Positions 29,786-38,034 of a stretch of 64,000 nt of DNA are shown piece after piece. Position 1 is the first letter of the stretch. Each line of letters starts with the position of its first letter. The stretch spans positions 1 to 64,000 of the forward strand of contig NZ_CALUWY010000001.1 in NCBI RefSeq assembly GCF_944324615.1. Reading direction: 5' to 3'. The notes below the pieces were generated by a model. It made no database searches. It worked only from the letters and a program-made list of their open reading frames with translations, and was not told where the DNA came from. Made by a program: the position numbers and the translations under genes. Source of the stretch: an uncultured Mailhella sp. Lineage in GTDB: Bacteria; Desulfobacterota; Desulfovibrionia; Desulfovibrionales; Desulfovibrionaceae.

Positions 29786-30301
29786 TCAGTTCATCTTTTC
29801 CAGAATACCGCGGAAAAATGCCTGCGCGCGGCGGCAGTCGTCCTCGTCGGGGTGCTTTGCCGCCTCTTCGATGCGGGCTTTGCGTTCCGGCGTCATGGGG
29901 TGCACGTTGCCCGCCATGCGCGCCATGGCTTCCAGCACCCGGGGGTCGATTTTTCCCTGGCAGAGCCAGGAGCCGTACACCTCATTGCCCCGTTCGGGGA
30001 CAAGGGCCAGTTCCTCGCCCTTTTTCATGCACTCTTTCGCATGGTCGGAATCGGGCCAGGCGCCCAGCGTGCCGAAAAAGGCGAGGCGCGCGTTTTTCAC
30101 GCCTCCCAGCCAGGTGCGGGTCCTGCCGTCGGGCATGCCCCGGTCCACCCAGTAGCCCAGGGCCACAAGGTCATAGCCTTCCACGGAGGCGGGAGCCTCC
30201 TCCACGGGAAGGAGGTCACAGCCGGGCAGAACGGCGGCTATGGCCTCCGCCACTTTCTTCGTGTTGCCGGTAAGGGAGGAATAGACAATGAGTGTCTTCA
30301 T
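29786..30301 (-). CDS. Flavodoxin-family protein (BilS-like)
   Basis: A 171-residue flavodoxin-like protein. The FMN phosphate loop is YSSLTGNTKKVAEAI at residues 7-21; other marks are LVALGYWVDRGMPD and FFGTLGAWPDSDH. The C-terminal third is an extra helical tail (MTPERKARIEEAAKHPDEDD). CAGGAGATGAAGC precedes the ATG. Radical-SAM heme-opening enzymes of the ChuW/HutW type need a low-potential electron donor, and flavodoxin can supply it, so this is the likely donor for HutW (inference from operon). A BilS-type role in tetrapyrrole reduction is an alternative. Confidence 0.78.
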   Translation of the reverse strand: MKTLIVYSSLTGNTKKVAEAIAAVLPGCDLLPVEEAPASVEGYDLVALGYWVDRGMPDGRTRTWLGGVKNARLAFFGTLGAWPDSDHAKECMKKGEELALVPERGNEVYGSWLCQGKIDPRVLEAMARMAGNVHPMTPERKARIEEAAKHPDEDDCRRAQAFFRGILEKMN

Positions 30302-30343
30302 GCTTCATCTCCTGGTTGAAAAGAATAAGGAGGACCCGGCCCT

Positions 30344-30859
30344 TCAGGCCGCAAGATCCTTTCTGAGCTTCAGGAAGGCCTCCTTCACCGAGGCCATGAC
30401 GACGTGATGCTCACGCCCCGCGTAAACGGCGAAGGCCACCCTGCCGTCCCCGTGGAAGAACTGCACGGAATAGCTTTCCAGCCCCATGAAGGGCATGGAA
30501 AGAAAGGCAATATCCGTGATGGCGCAGGCCCTGATATGCCCGCCGAGCACCCCTTCTCCCATGATGTTGTAATAGCCGTGCCCCGGCCGGCCCGCAGAAA
30601 TGCGGCATGCCACCTCGATGACGTGCCCTTCATGCTGCACGATGAAGGTGGCCTTTTCCCACGCGCAGAGCGCTTCCCACACCCGCGTGAAGTTTTCCCC
30701 GCCCGTGAAGGCGCACATATCCGGGGGCAGAGCCCGGGCCACGTCCTTTTCCGAAACCTGACATTCCCGGGCAAGGGAAGAGAGCATCCAGGGCTTCTTC
30801 TGACTGAGGGCGGAAGCCACCTTCCCGGCAAGATCGTTCCCGTCAGTGGGGGTATTCAT
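30344..30859 (-). CDS. hutX: Cytoplasmic heme carrier HutX/ChuX-like
   Basis: A 171-residue cytosolic protein of the HutX/HuvX/ChuX family, which binds heme and passes it to heme-opening enzymes. Family marks are WEALCAWEKATFIVQHEGHV, the GRPGHGYYNIMG segment, LGGHIRACAITDIAFLS and PFMGLESYSVQFFHGDGR. An N-terminal helix-turn-helix-like segment (SLARECQVSEKDVARALP) is usual for HutX. Its ATG overlaps the stop of the ECF ATPase gene by 4 bp. The position between importer and flavodoxin fits transfer of incoming heme to HutW. Confidence 0.82.
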   Translation of the reverse strand: MNTPTDGNDLAGKVASALSQKKPWMLSSLARECQVSEKDVARALPPDMCAFTGGENFTRVWEALCAWEKATFIVQHEGHVIEVACRISAGRPGHGYYNIMGEGVLGGHIRACAITDIAFLSMPFMGLESYSVQFFHGDGRVAFAVYAGREHHVVMASVKEAFLKLRKDLAA

Positions 30860-32340
30860 ACGTTTTCTCCTTCGTTTCCGGCCTTCCCGGCCCGGGGCAG
30901 GGGCAGGCGCAGCGCGCGCATGCAGGAAAGCTTCATGAGTTCAAGGTCATGGGTAATCACCAGCACGCAGGCGCCGCGCCCGGCAAGAAGTTCCAGCGCC
31001 CGGGCCATGCGCAGCATGTTGCCGCCGTCCAGCCCGCTGGTGGGTTCGTCCAGAATGAGCACGTCCGGCTTCTTGGCAAAGGCGCAGGCAATGACAAGGC
31101 GCTGCTTTTCCCCGCCGGAAAGGGACTGCGGGTGCCTTTCCGCAAGGGCGGAAAGGTCGAACATGTCCAGAAGTTCCGCCACGGAAAAAGCGTCTTCCGC
31201 GCCGGAGTCCTTTCCCGCATGCAGGCGGCGGGCAAGTTCCAGGCAGACTTCCAGCTCCTGCGTCACGGTTTTCATGTGAAGCTGATGATCGGCATTCTGC
31301 AGCACGATGCCTACGCGCCGGAGAAGTTCTCCCGGGGCCGTCTCTTTGCCGTCGATGAAGAACTTCCCTGCCCCGGCCCTGTTCAGACCGGTGAGCAGAC
31401 GGGCCAGCGTGGTCTTGCCCGTGCCGTTTTCCCCTATGAGGGCCGTCACGCCCGGCCTGAGAAAGAAGCAGGCATGGTCGAACAGGTTCTCCCGCCCCTT
31501 GTAGGCAAAGCTGAGCCCTTCCACGCGCAGGCCGCGTTCCTTCCCGCCCGGCTCCGGGGCATTTTCCCCGGCAGGCAGCGCTTCGGGCAGGGACCTGCGC
31601 ACATCCTCCACATGGCAGTCGCGCAGGCCGCAGCCTGCGCGCAGCCCTTCATCTTCCAGAAGGGCGAAATTCCCCATGGCGCATATCTCGCCCTTTTTCA
31701 TGACGATGACGCGGTCGGCCACGCCTTCCAGCCAGTACAGCCGGTGATCCACCACCAGCACGGCCATGCCGCTTTCCTTCAGGGCACGCAGGCGGCAGGC
31801 CAGTTCCGCCGTGGATTCCGGGTCGAGGTTGGCCGTGGGTTCGTCGAGCACCAGGGCGCGCGGCTCCTGCGAAAGGATGGAGGCAAGCCCCACCTTCTGC
31901 TTCTGCCCTTCGGAAAGCTCATGGATGGAATGATGAAGTACCGGCGACAGCCCGAAGGAGGCGGCGGCCCGGCGCACCCTCTCCCGCGTTTCCTCTGCCG
32001 GACGGCCGCGCCATTCGTGCACGAAGGCAAGTTCGTCCTCCACGCCCAGGGCAAAGAACTGCTGCTCCGGGTCCTGAAACAGCGTGCCCACCATGCGGGA
32101 AATATCCCTGAGCGGCATGGATGAGGTATCCCTGCCGTCGATGAGCACGCGCCCCTTCAGCGTTCCGCGGAAATAGCCGGGGCACAGGCCGTCGGCAAGG
32201 CGCATGAGCGTGGACTTGCCGCAGCCGCTTCTGCCGGAAACCAGCACCAGCTCGCCGGGACGCACATGCAGGTTGATGTCCTTCACGGCGCACCGGTCGG
32301 AAAAGGGATAGGTATAGGTAACGTTTTCAAAGCGTATCAT
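30856..32340 (-). CDS. ECF-type ABC transporter, fused double ATPase
   Basis: A 494-residue protein with two ABC ATPase domains, equivalent to EcfA1 plus EcfA2 in one chain. Domain 1: Walker A SGRSGCGKSTLMRL, Q-loop TLFQDPEQQ, signature ELSEGQKQK, Walker B ALVLDEPTANLDPES. Domain 2, from about residue 280: GENGTGKTTLARL, VLQNADHQLH, SLSGGEKQRLV, DVLILDEPTSGLD. ATG at 32338-32340 (MIRFENVTYTYPF) follows AGGGGAGAAGTC. The first signature has EGQ instead of GGQ. It energises the EcfT and S proteins encoded just upstream. Confidence 0.9.
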   Translation of the reverse strand: MIRFENVTYTYPFSDRCAVKDINLHVRPGELVLVSGRSGCGKSTLMRLADGLCPGYFRGTLKGRVLIDGRDTSSMPLRDISRMVGTLFQDPEQQFFALGVEDELAFVHEWRGRPAEETRERVRRAAASFGLSPVLHHSIHELSEGQKQKVGLASILSQEPRALVLDEPTANLDPESTAELACRLRALKESGMAVLVVDHRLYWLEGVADRVIVMKKGEICAMGNFALLEDEGLRAGCGLRDCHVEDVRRSLPEALPAGENAPEPGGKERGLRVEGLSFAYKGRENLFDHACFFLRPGVTALIGENGTGKTTLARLLTGLNRAGAGKFFIDGKETAPGELLRRVGIVLQNADHQLHMKTVTQELEVCLELARRLHAGKDSGAEDAFSVAELLDMFDLSALAERHPQSLSGGEKQRLVIACAFAKKPDVLILDEPTSGLDGGNMLRMARALELLAGRGACVLVITHDLELMKLSCMRALRLPLPRAGKAGNEGENV

Positions 32341-32357
32341 GACTTCTCCCCTTTCCC

Positions 32358-33140
32358 TCAGCGCATGCCCATGCTTTCGCCGCCCCACACGGCATGGCAG
32401 TACAGGGCAAGGAGCGCGCAGGCCACGGAAAGCAGCACCAGCGCGGTATCGCGCCGCGTCCAGGCTCCTCCCCGGAAGGGCACGAAACGCCCGCCCGCCT
32501 CCAGCCCCTTGAGTTCGGCCGCAATGCCCAGTTCTTCCGACGTTCTCAGGGAACGGAACAGCAGCGGGGTAAACATGAGGCGCAGCATCATGAGCGGGTG
32601 GCGGAACATTTCGCCGAAGCCGAGACGGTATCCGCGTATCTTCAATGTTTCGGCCACCTGTCTGATATCGTTCATGAAGGTGGGGATGAAACGTATCATC
32701 ACCGCCCCGGGAATATAGATGCAGAAGGGCAGACGCAAAGACTTCAGGGCCGTGAGCAGCGCTTGTATGCGGCTTGTAAGCGCAAGGGGCAGCACCACGT
32801 TCAGCATGACCGCTCCGCGCAGGAAGGGAACGGCAAGGCCCTTGAAGGAAAAGGGCATGGACGGCATGAGTGAGGATATGCCGAAGGTGAAAAGCGCGGC
32901 CATGCCCGCCATGACGGCCAGTGCCGCATAGGCCGTGAGCAGCGCGCGGAAACGGCGTATGGAAAGCGCGTAGAGAAAGGACGCGGCAAAAAGCACCATC
33001 TGCCCCTCAAAGGAGGATACGGCGATGGTCACCGCCGAACTGAGCAGGGTGACGAACATGCGGGAGCGCACGTCGAGCGCCGTGCCCCTGCCCGCTTCCT
33101 CTCCCGGGCCTTCATGCCTACTGATGAATGATGCCTGCAT
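32358..33140 (-). CDS. ECF transporter transmembrane subunit EcfT
   Basis: A 260-residue integral membrane protein of the CbiQ/EcfT family, with five to six hydrophobic segments (for example VTIAVSSFEGQMVLFAASFL and the final TALVLLSVACALLALY). The cytoplasmic coupling helices carry LKIRGYRLGFGEMFRHPL and the short AAELKGLEAGG, in the place of the usual Ala-Arg-Gly motifs. Its start overlaps the S-component gene by 23 bp. It links the substrate-binding S protein to the fused ATPase. Confidence 0.85.
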   Translation of the reverse strand: MQASFISRHEGPGEEAGRGTALDVRSRMFVTLLSSAVTIAVSSFEGQMVLFAASFLYALSIRRFRALLTAYAALAVMAGMAALFTFGISSLMPSMPFSFKGLAVPFLRGAVMLNVVLPLALTSRIQALLTALKSLRLPFCIYIPGAVMIRFIPTFMNDIRQVAETLKIRGYRLGFGEMFRHPLMMLRLMFTPLLFRSLRTSEELGIAAELKGLEAGGRFVPFRGGAWTRRDTALVLLSVACALLALYCHAVWGGESMGMR

Positions 33141-33660
33141 GACGCAGCTCCCTGACCGCCCTTGCTCCGGAAAAAAGTCCGCCCACGGAACCTATGTAGC
33201 CTGTGAGCACAAAAGGCACCGCCATGACCATCATGGCCGGATTTTCTCGCATGAACAGCCACGACACGCCGAGGGACAGCACCTTGCTCACGACATCGAA
33301 CACCGCCGCACCGATCAGGGCATTCCCCACCCCTGAGGAGGCACGACCCGGCCACATGGCCGCTTCCGCAGCAAGCGCGGCAACGAACATGGCCGGAAGC
33401 AGCGTGACGCTTGCGCCCAGAAGCAGCATGCTCACGATGATGTTGATGACGGTGAACAGCAAAAGCGTGCCCGGCCTTCTCACCTTGCACAGCATGACCA
33501 CCAGCAGCGTGGTGAAAATCAGGTTCTTGCCCATGAGACTCACGGGGTTCATGCCCCCGCCCGCGAGGGCCACCAGCAGCGTGGCCACCTTGGAGGCTGC
33601 GGCGAACACGCCGATGACCACCAGTTCCCGCGCGCTCCAGCAGGAAAGAAATCGTGTCAT
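33118..33660 (-). CDS. ECF transporter S component (substrate-specific, MptD/Trep-Strep-like)
   Basis: A 180-residue membrane protein with about six hydrophobic helices (ELVVIGVFAAASKVATLLVA, LLLFTVINIIVSMLLLG, MMVMAVPFVLTGYIG). Size and layout are those of ECF S components. The pattern with MNPVSLMGKNLIFTTLLVVML reminds me of the MptD/Trep-Strep group, an assignment from memory. S components bind the substrate in the membrane. All other genes of this operon concern heme, so heme, a porphyrin or a released product is the likely substrate (inference). AAGAACC precedes the ATG. Confidence 0.72.
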   Translation of the reverse strand: MTRFLSCWSARELVVIGVFAAASKVATLLVALAGGGMNPVSLMGKNLIFTTLLVVMLCKVRRPGTLLLFTVINIIVSMLLLGASVTLLPAMFVAALAAEAAMWPGRASSGVGNALIGAAVFDVVSKVLSLGVSWLFMRENPAMMVMAVPFVLTGYIGSVGGLFSGARAVRELRHAGIIHQ

Positions 33661-33741
33661 GGTTCTTCCTTCTCTTCAGAAAAAGCCCCGCGCCTCACGA
33701 CGGCGGGGCGGGCCGGGGAAAGCCCCCGGCCGCGCCTTTTC

Positions 33742-35937
33742 TCAGAACTTGTAGCTCAGCTTCACATTGGCGTGCAGGCCGGGCTCAAGAATGGCCGGAT
33801 TGTACTGATAACGCTTGTCGAAGATGTTCAGCACTTCCGCAAGCACGGAGAAGCGCCTTTCCTTGCCGAAATCAAAGCCCAGGGCCACGTTGGCCGTGGT
33901 GAAGCCGCCGAGGTCGTAATCACTGGTACCGGCGGCGGTGCGGTATACGGTTTCGGACTGACTGCGGCCGTACACATCGGCATGGAAGTCGACGTTCTCG
34001 GCAACGGCCCGGGCGTAGCGCACGCCGTAGCGGCTCACCCATTCGGGGGTGGCGGTATCAAAGGTCTTCCAGCCTGCTCCGTCGTCGTACTGGCGGCGCA
34101 TCCAGGTCAGGGAGACGTAGGGAGTGAAGTCGCCGTATTCCGTGGCGAAGCGGTAGGCTGCCGAAAGTTCGGAACCGAAGGTCCTTGCGTCGGCCACGTT
34201 GGTGTAGGTGTAGATGCCGCTGCCCGACTTCGTGAGCACGGAGGCGATGTAGTCGTCGGCAATGGAGTAGAAGAGAGCCGCATCGAGGCTCAGATTGCCG
34301 GGATTGTAGCGCGCGCCCACTTCAAAATTGTTGGAGGTTTCGGGATCGAGGTTCGGGTTGCCGTAAATGGTGCCGCCGCCCATGGCCGTGCCGATGTATT
34401 TTTCCGTAAGGTTCGGCACGCGGAAGCCCTGCGCCCAGCTTGCACGAAGGGCGAGGTCGTCTATGCCCGTCCACACGAGGCCCACGTTGAACACGGGGCG
34501 GGAGGCGGTGTCGTCGCCGAGGGCTCTTTTCTCCACCATGCCGGATTTGTCGAACATGGGCCGGGTCATGGGGCCCATGTGCATGCTGCCGGTATAGGGG
34601 TTGGAAATTTCCTCACCGCGCGTGAGTTCCGTGCGCACATGGGTCCAGCGCACGCCGTAGGTGAGGGCCAGATTCCAGGGAAGCTGACTTTCCATGGAGG
34701 CGAACAGCGACTGATTGAGCTGATTGCCGTCATAGAACTTGTCCGTCACCTTGTGGATGGCAATGCTCATCATCGGGGACATGGTGATGTTGTTGTCGAG
34801 GTAGGTCCTGCCGTCGGAATTAAGCCTGTCGTAGTTCAGCTCATAGCCCGCAATAAGGTAATTGTCCGCACCGAGCTGCCAGTCGGTCTGCAGGGAGAAC
34901 CCTCTGCTGCGGATGATGTTGTGGGCGTAGTTGTCCATGACCACGTCGGCGGAAAGATACGATACGGGCATGCCGTTCATGCTGGTGCTGCCCGCGCCGT
35001 CCGCCTGGCCCACATAGTTGCGCATGTCCTTTTCGTTCTTCTGATAGTAGGCGTCAAAGCGCACGCGGCTGAGGTACTCGCTGATGTCCTTTCCTTCCGC
35101 GAACATGTAGTATTTGGTGCGCGCCCACTTGGGAACGTTGACGAAGAAGCGGTTCCCGCCTGTGTTGTTGTTCATGGCGGTGGAGTTGAACGCGCCCTTG
35201 TAGTAGTCCAGCCCCGCGCCCATGGTGAAATGCTCGGAAAAATCGTAGCTCAGAAAGGCCGAAGCGTCGGTCTGGCGGAAATTCGTGTTGTCGAGCTTCC
35301 CTTCGGGCGTGTGGATGTCGCCCTGATCGGAGTAGGAACCGGAAAGGCTGTATTTGAAGCCGTCAAGGTTGCCGCGCACGGCCATGCCCTCGGAAAAGCC
35401 CCGGGAAGCGCCGCTGAAGCCCGTCCAGATTTCGCCTTCCACGGGCTTTTCCCCGCCCTTTTTGGTGATGATGTTCACCACGCCGCCTATGGCGTCGGAA
35501 CCGTAGAGCACGGAAGCCGGGCCCTTGATGACCTCGATGCGCTCGATGCGCGAGGCATCGATGAGCATGGGCGAGCCGGACATGGACTTGTGTTCGGAAA
35601 TCTTCTGCCCGTCGATGAGCACCAGGGTGCGGAAGGCATCCTCACCGCGTATGGAAACGCGCTTGAGGCCCTGCGAGCCGTCGTTCTGTATCTGCACGCC
35701 GGGCACGTCTTCCAGCAGCTCGCCCACGGTGCGCGCGCCGGAACGCTGCACATCCTCGGCCGTCATCACGGTGACGCTCATGGGAACCTGCTGCAGTTCC
35801 TTTTCCACACGCGTTGCGGTAACATATACATCCCCTGCTTTCACGGTGTCTTCCGCATGGGCGTACGGAACCCCGGTCAGCGCGCAGGCCAGCACGGCGA
35901 AAGAGGCCGCCCACGTCGTCGATGTCATCTTCATCAT
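33742..35937 (-). CDS. TonB-dependent outer-membrane receptor (probable heme receptor)
   Basis: A 731-residue TonB-dependent receptor. A signal peptide (residues 1-29, cleavage near AHA-ED) is followed by a TonB-box-like GDVYVTATRVE. The plug domain (about 45-160) contains VPMSVTVMTAEDVQRSGART, VPGVQIQNDG, SIRGEDAFRTLVLIDGQ and SVLYGSDAIGGVVNIITKK. The beta-barrel ends in LSYKF. GSAIGGVVNI-type plugs are common to heme and cobalamin receptors; FRAP/NPNL heme motifs are not obvious, so the ligand rests on context. ATG at 35935-35937 is chosen because AGAGGG lies 5 bases upstream. The next gene downstream is the ECF S component. Confidence 0.88.
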   Translation of the reverse strand: MMKMTSTTWAASFAVLACALTGVPYAHAEDTVKAGDVYVTATRVEKELQQVPMSVTVMTAEDVQRSGARTVGELLEDVPGVQIQNDGSQGLKRVSIRGEDAFRTLVLIDGQKISEHKSMSGSPMLIDASRIERIEVIKGPASVLYGSDAIGGVVNIITKKGGEKPVEGEIWTGFSGASRGFSEGMAVRGNLDGFKYSLSGSYSDQGDIHTPEGKLDNTNFRQTDASAFLSYDFSEHFTMGAGLDYYKGAFNSTAMNNNTGGNRFFVNVPKWARTKYYMFAEGKDISEYLSRVRFDAYYQKNEKDMRNYVGQADGAGSTSMNGMPVSYLSADVVMDNYAHNIIRSRGFSLQTDWQLGADNYLIAGYELNYDRLNSDGRTYLDNNITMSPMMSIAIHKVTDKFYDGNQLNQSLFASMESQLPWNLALTYGVRWTHVRTELTRGEEISNPYTGSMHMGPMTRPMFDKSGMVEKRALGDDTASRPVFNVGLVWTGIDDLALRASWAQGFRVPNLTEKYIGTAMGGGTIYGNPNLDPETSNNFEVGARYNPGNLSLDAALFYSIADDYIASVLTKSGSGIYTYTNVADARTFGSELSAAYRFATEYGDFTPYVSLTWMRRQYDDGAGWKTFDTATPEWVSRYGVRYARAVAENVDFHADVYGRSQSETVYRTAAGTSDYDLGGFTTANVALGFDFGKERRFSVLAEVLNIFDKRYQYNPAILEPGLHANVKLSYKF

Positions 35938-36054
35938 CCAATCCCTCTTGCTGGTGTCTTCCAGAAAAGACACGGTTATATGACGGGCGCTTTTTCTGTT
36001 GCGCCCCGGACGTGCGGCCCTTCCCTGCCCTTTCGGAAAGGCCGCCGCTCTTCC

Positions 36055-37482
36055 TTACTTCGTCATGCCGGCATCCAGCGTATGCTTCAGAAAATCCTGA
36101 AGAAGCTGGGAAAGATTCACCTGCCAGAACTGCCCGGCAAGGGTGAGCACCATCACGTTGTCGCGCATTTCCACAAGGCCCGCGCGGCTCCACTGTTCCA
36201 GAAGGGGCGAAAGCGCGGCGGAACATGCCAGCCCGAAACGGCGCTCAAGCTCCGGCATGTCCATCCAGCCCTGTTCCATGGCCGCAGCCACGGCGCGGAA
36301 AAAGTAAAAATGAGGATCGGGCCTTCTGAGCATCATGACGGGCTTGCGGCCTGCGTTCACCATGTCCTGCCAGGCCGGATAGCTGTTCTGATTGAGGTAG
36401 AACCAGCCCGCAAGATTGCCTCCGGCGCCGGGCCCGAAGGCAAGGCAGTTCGCGCTGCCCTTCACCTTGAGATTGTACAGATTGCGCTCACGGCTGGTGC
36501 GCGCCCAGTGCGTGAGGGAAAGACGGCGGTAAAAACGCTTCTGCAGCGTGTCCACGGCGGCGGCGAACATGGCCGACTGCTGGGGAATGTCGGCGGAAGG
36601 GGGAAGCTTTCCCTCCCTGATGGCCCGGCCGAGAGGCGTCTGGTCGTAGACATTGAGCTGGTAGCAGTCCATGCCGTCCAGGCCGGCTGCACAGGCGGCG
36701 TCGATGTCGTCCCGCCACACCTCCATGCTCTGCATGGGAAAGCCGAAAATGAGATCCACGATGACGGCGGCCTGATCGTAGCTCTTCAGAAGCTCCAGAC
36801 GGCGCATCACCTCCTCACGCGAGGCAAGGCGGCCCATGGTGCGGCGTATCTTCGTGCTGAAGCTCTGCACGCCCAGGGAAAAACGGTTGGCGCCCCCCGC
36901 AAGGCAGGCCTCCATCTTTTCCGGCCCGAAATTGTGCAGGCGGCCCTCCACCGTGATCTCGCAGTCGTTGGCAAGGGGCAGGTGCGCGCGCACGGCCTTC
37001 AGAAGGCGTTCCAGATCCTCCGCTTCCAGCGCCGTGGGCGTACCCCCGCCGAAATACACGGCATGCACGGGCCCATCGTTCTGCGCCGCCCGCCCCTCCC
37101 ACAGGCGAAGTTCCCTGATGAGCGTATCGGTATAACGGGCGCTTTCCTCCCTGCTGTAGCCCCGGTTGTAGAAACCGCAGTACAGACAGTGCGTTTCGCA
37201 GAAAGGCACATGGATGTAGGCCACGCTGTCGCCCCTGCGCGGCGTGTCGAGAAGCGCCTCAAGGCTGCCTTCCACGGCGGAAGGCTCCACCATGCCCCCG
37301 CCCACGCCGGGATGCACCGCGATTTTTCCGTCAAAGGCGCGGGAAAGAGGATCCACGCCTTCTCTGGCGAAATAGTGTTCCAGTCTCCGGCCCTTCCCCC
37401 CGGAGGCAAAGGCCATGCCGTTCATACGCATATCTTCGGAATCTATCCGCTCTTCCCGGTTCTGTTCCACCACGGCGCTCAT
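36055..37482 (-). CDS. hutW: HutW/ChuW-like radical-SAM heme-opening enzyme
   Basis: A 475-residue HemN-like radical SAM protein. The cluster motif is CETHCLYCGF (CX3CX2C) after AYIHVPF; the glycine-rich motif is VYFGGGTPTALEAEDLERLL. The HemN-type radical SAM core continues with SLGVQSFSTKIRRTMGR and VDLIFGFPMQSMEVWRDDID. The C-terminal part resembles the HemN domain but has GPGAGGNLAGWFYLNQNSY. ChuW/HutW enzymes open heme without oxygen, giving a linear tetrapyrrole and iron with a methyl from SAM. The ~60-residue N-terminal lead before the core also fits this group better than HemN. It is the first gene of the leftward operon, and GGGAG precedes the ATG. Confidence 0.8.
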   Translation of the reverse strand: MSAVVEQNREERIDSEDMRMNGMAFASGGKGRRLEHYFAREGVDPLSRAFDGKIAVHPGVGGGMVEPSAVEGSLEALLDTPRRGDSVAYIHVPFCETHCLYCGFYNRGYSREESARYTDTLIRELRLWEGRAAQNDGPVHAVYFGGGTPTALEAEDLERLLKAVRAHLPLANDCEITVEGRLHNFGPEKMEACLAGGANRFSLGVQSFSTKIRRTMGRLASREEVMRRLELLKSYDQAAVIVDLIFGFPMQSMEVWRDDIDAACAAGLDGMDCYQLNVYDQTPLGRAIREGKLPPSADIPQQSAMFAAAVDTLQKRFYRRLSLTHWARTSRERNLYNLKVKGSANCLAFGPGAGGNLAGWFYLNQNSYPAWQDMVNAGRKPVMMLRRPDPHFYFFRAVAAAMEQGWMDMPELERRFGLACSAALSPLLEQWSRAGLVEMRDNVMVLTLAGQFWQVNLSQLLQDFLKHTLDAGMTK

Positions 37483-37516
37483 GTCATCTCCCTGAATTTT
37501 TCCGCAAGGCGTATAA

Positions 37517-37536
37517 AAGTTATACGACTCAAACTT
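37517..37536. promoter_or_regulatory. AAGTT-N10-AACTT palindrome in hutW promoter
   Basis: AAGTT (37517-37521), ten bases, AACTT (37532-37536), extended outward as AAAAGTT and AACTTTT. It lies 35 bp upstream of the hutW start and overlaps a leftward TATAAC that may be the -10 box, a good position for repression. The same spacing is found at 25581-25600. Confidence 0.6.
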
Positions 37537-37765
37537 TTTTCTGAGCTTTACGGAAATTGAAATTCATTGTCAACTTAAAAATACCCTTTTCTCCGCTTCC
37601 TCACCAACCTCCGGCCGGAAACACGCCGGAAGAACGCCCGGCATTGGAGCTGGATACCCTCAAGGACGCCCTGCCGGAAACCTCCTGTTGCAGAAAGAAA
37701 ACGCTCCGTGATATCCGGCAGAACATCACGCTGCGACAGGTTCCGGAGAGCCCGGCAACACGCAC

Positions 37766-37810
37766 AGACATGTATCATTTATATACATGTATCATTAATA
37801 CATGTATTAA
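37766..37810. promoter_or_regulatory. ATACATGTAT cluster (candidate enhancer sites)
   Basis: Three copies of ACATGTAT start at 37768, 37785 and 37800; the third is the centre of the perfect 16-bp palindrome TTAATACATGTATTAA (37795-37810). They lie 65-105 bp upstream of the -24 element at 37874. A matching cluster lies at 40753-40818. They are probable binding sites of the enhancer-binding protein encoded at 38796. Confidence 0.7.
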
Positions 37811-37872
37811 AAATATACATTTTTTTCCCGATGAAAGCATTTTTCCCATTTTTATGATAACCTATTTTTTTA

Positions 37873-37887
37873 TGGCATGGCTTTTGC
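37873..37887 (+). promoter_or_regulatory. Sigma-54 promoter of hbpS-like gene
   Basis: TGGCATggcttTTGC, with GG at 37874-37875 and GC at 37886-37887 separated by ten bases, the required spacing for -24/-12 elements. The HbpS-like start is 147 bp downstream, leaving a leader of about 135 bases. Confidence 0.75.
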
Positions 37888-38034
37888 ATGTGTCTTTTAT
37901 CACATTCCTCGGATTCCTACCATTTGCAGGGAACAGATGATCCTTATTAATCTTTTCGTCCTCCGCCGAAAAAAAAAGACGCGACACGCGTCTTCCGCAC
38001 AAAGAAAACAATAAAAATCAATAAGGAGTACACC

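Larger units (their letters stand above)
37483..38034. other. Divergent regulatory region between hutW and the sigma-54 locus
   Basis: 552 bp, AT-rich, without a convincing gene. Left to right it holds the hut promoter palindrome, the ATACATGTAT cluster, a sigma-54 promoter (37873-37887) and a leader hairpin (AAGACGCG / CGCGTCTT at 37976-37994) before the HbpS-like gene. Small open frames around 37557-37940 have no domain similarity. Confidence 0.7.

Noticed and set aside
33772-37560. Rightward open frame of about 1260 codons across the receptor and hutW genes
   Set aside because: It is antisense to two genes with clear motifs and to the gap between them; no ribosome site or family similarity.
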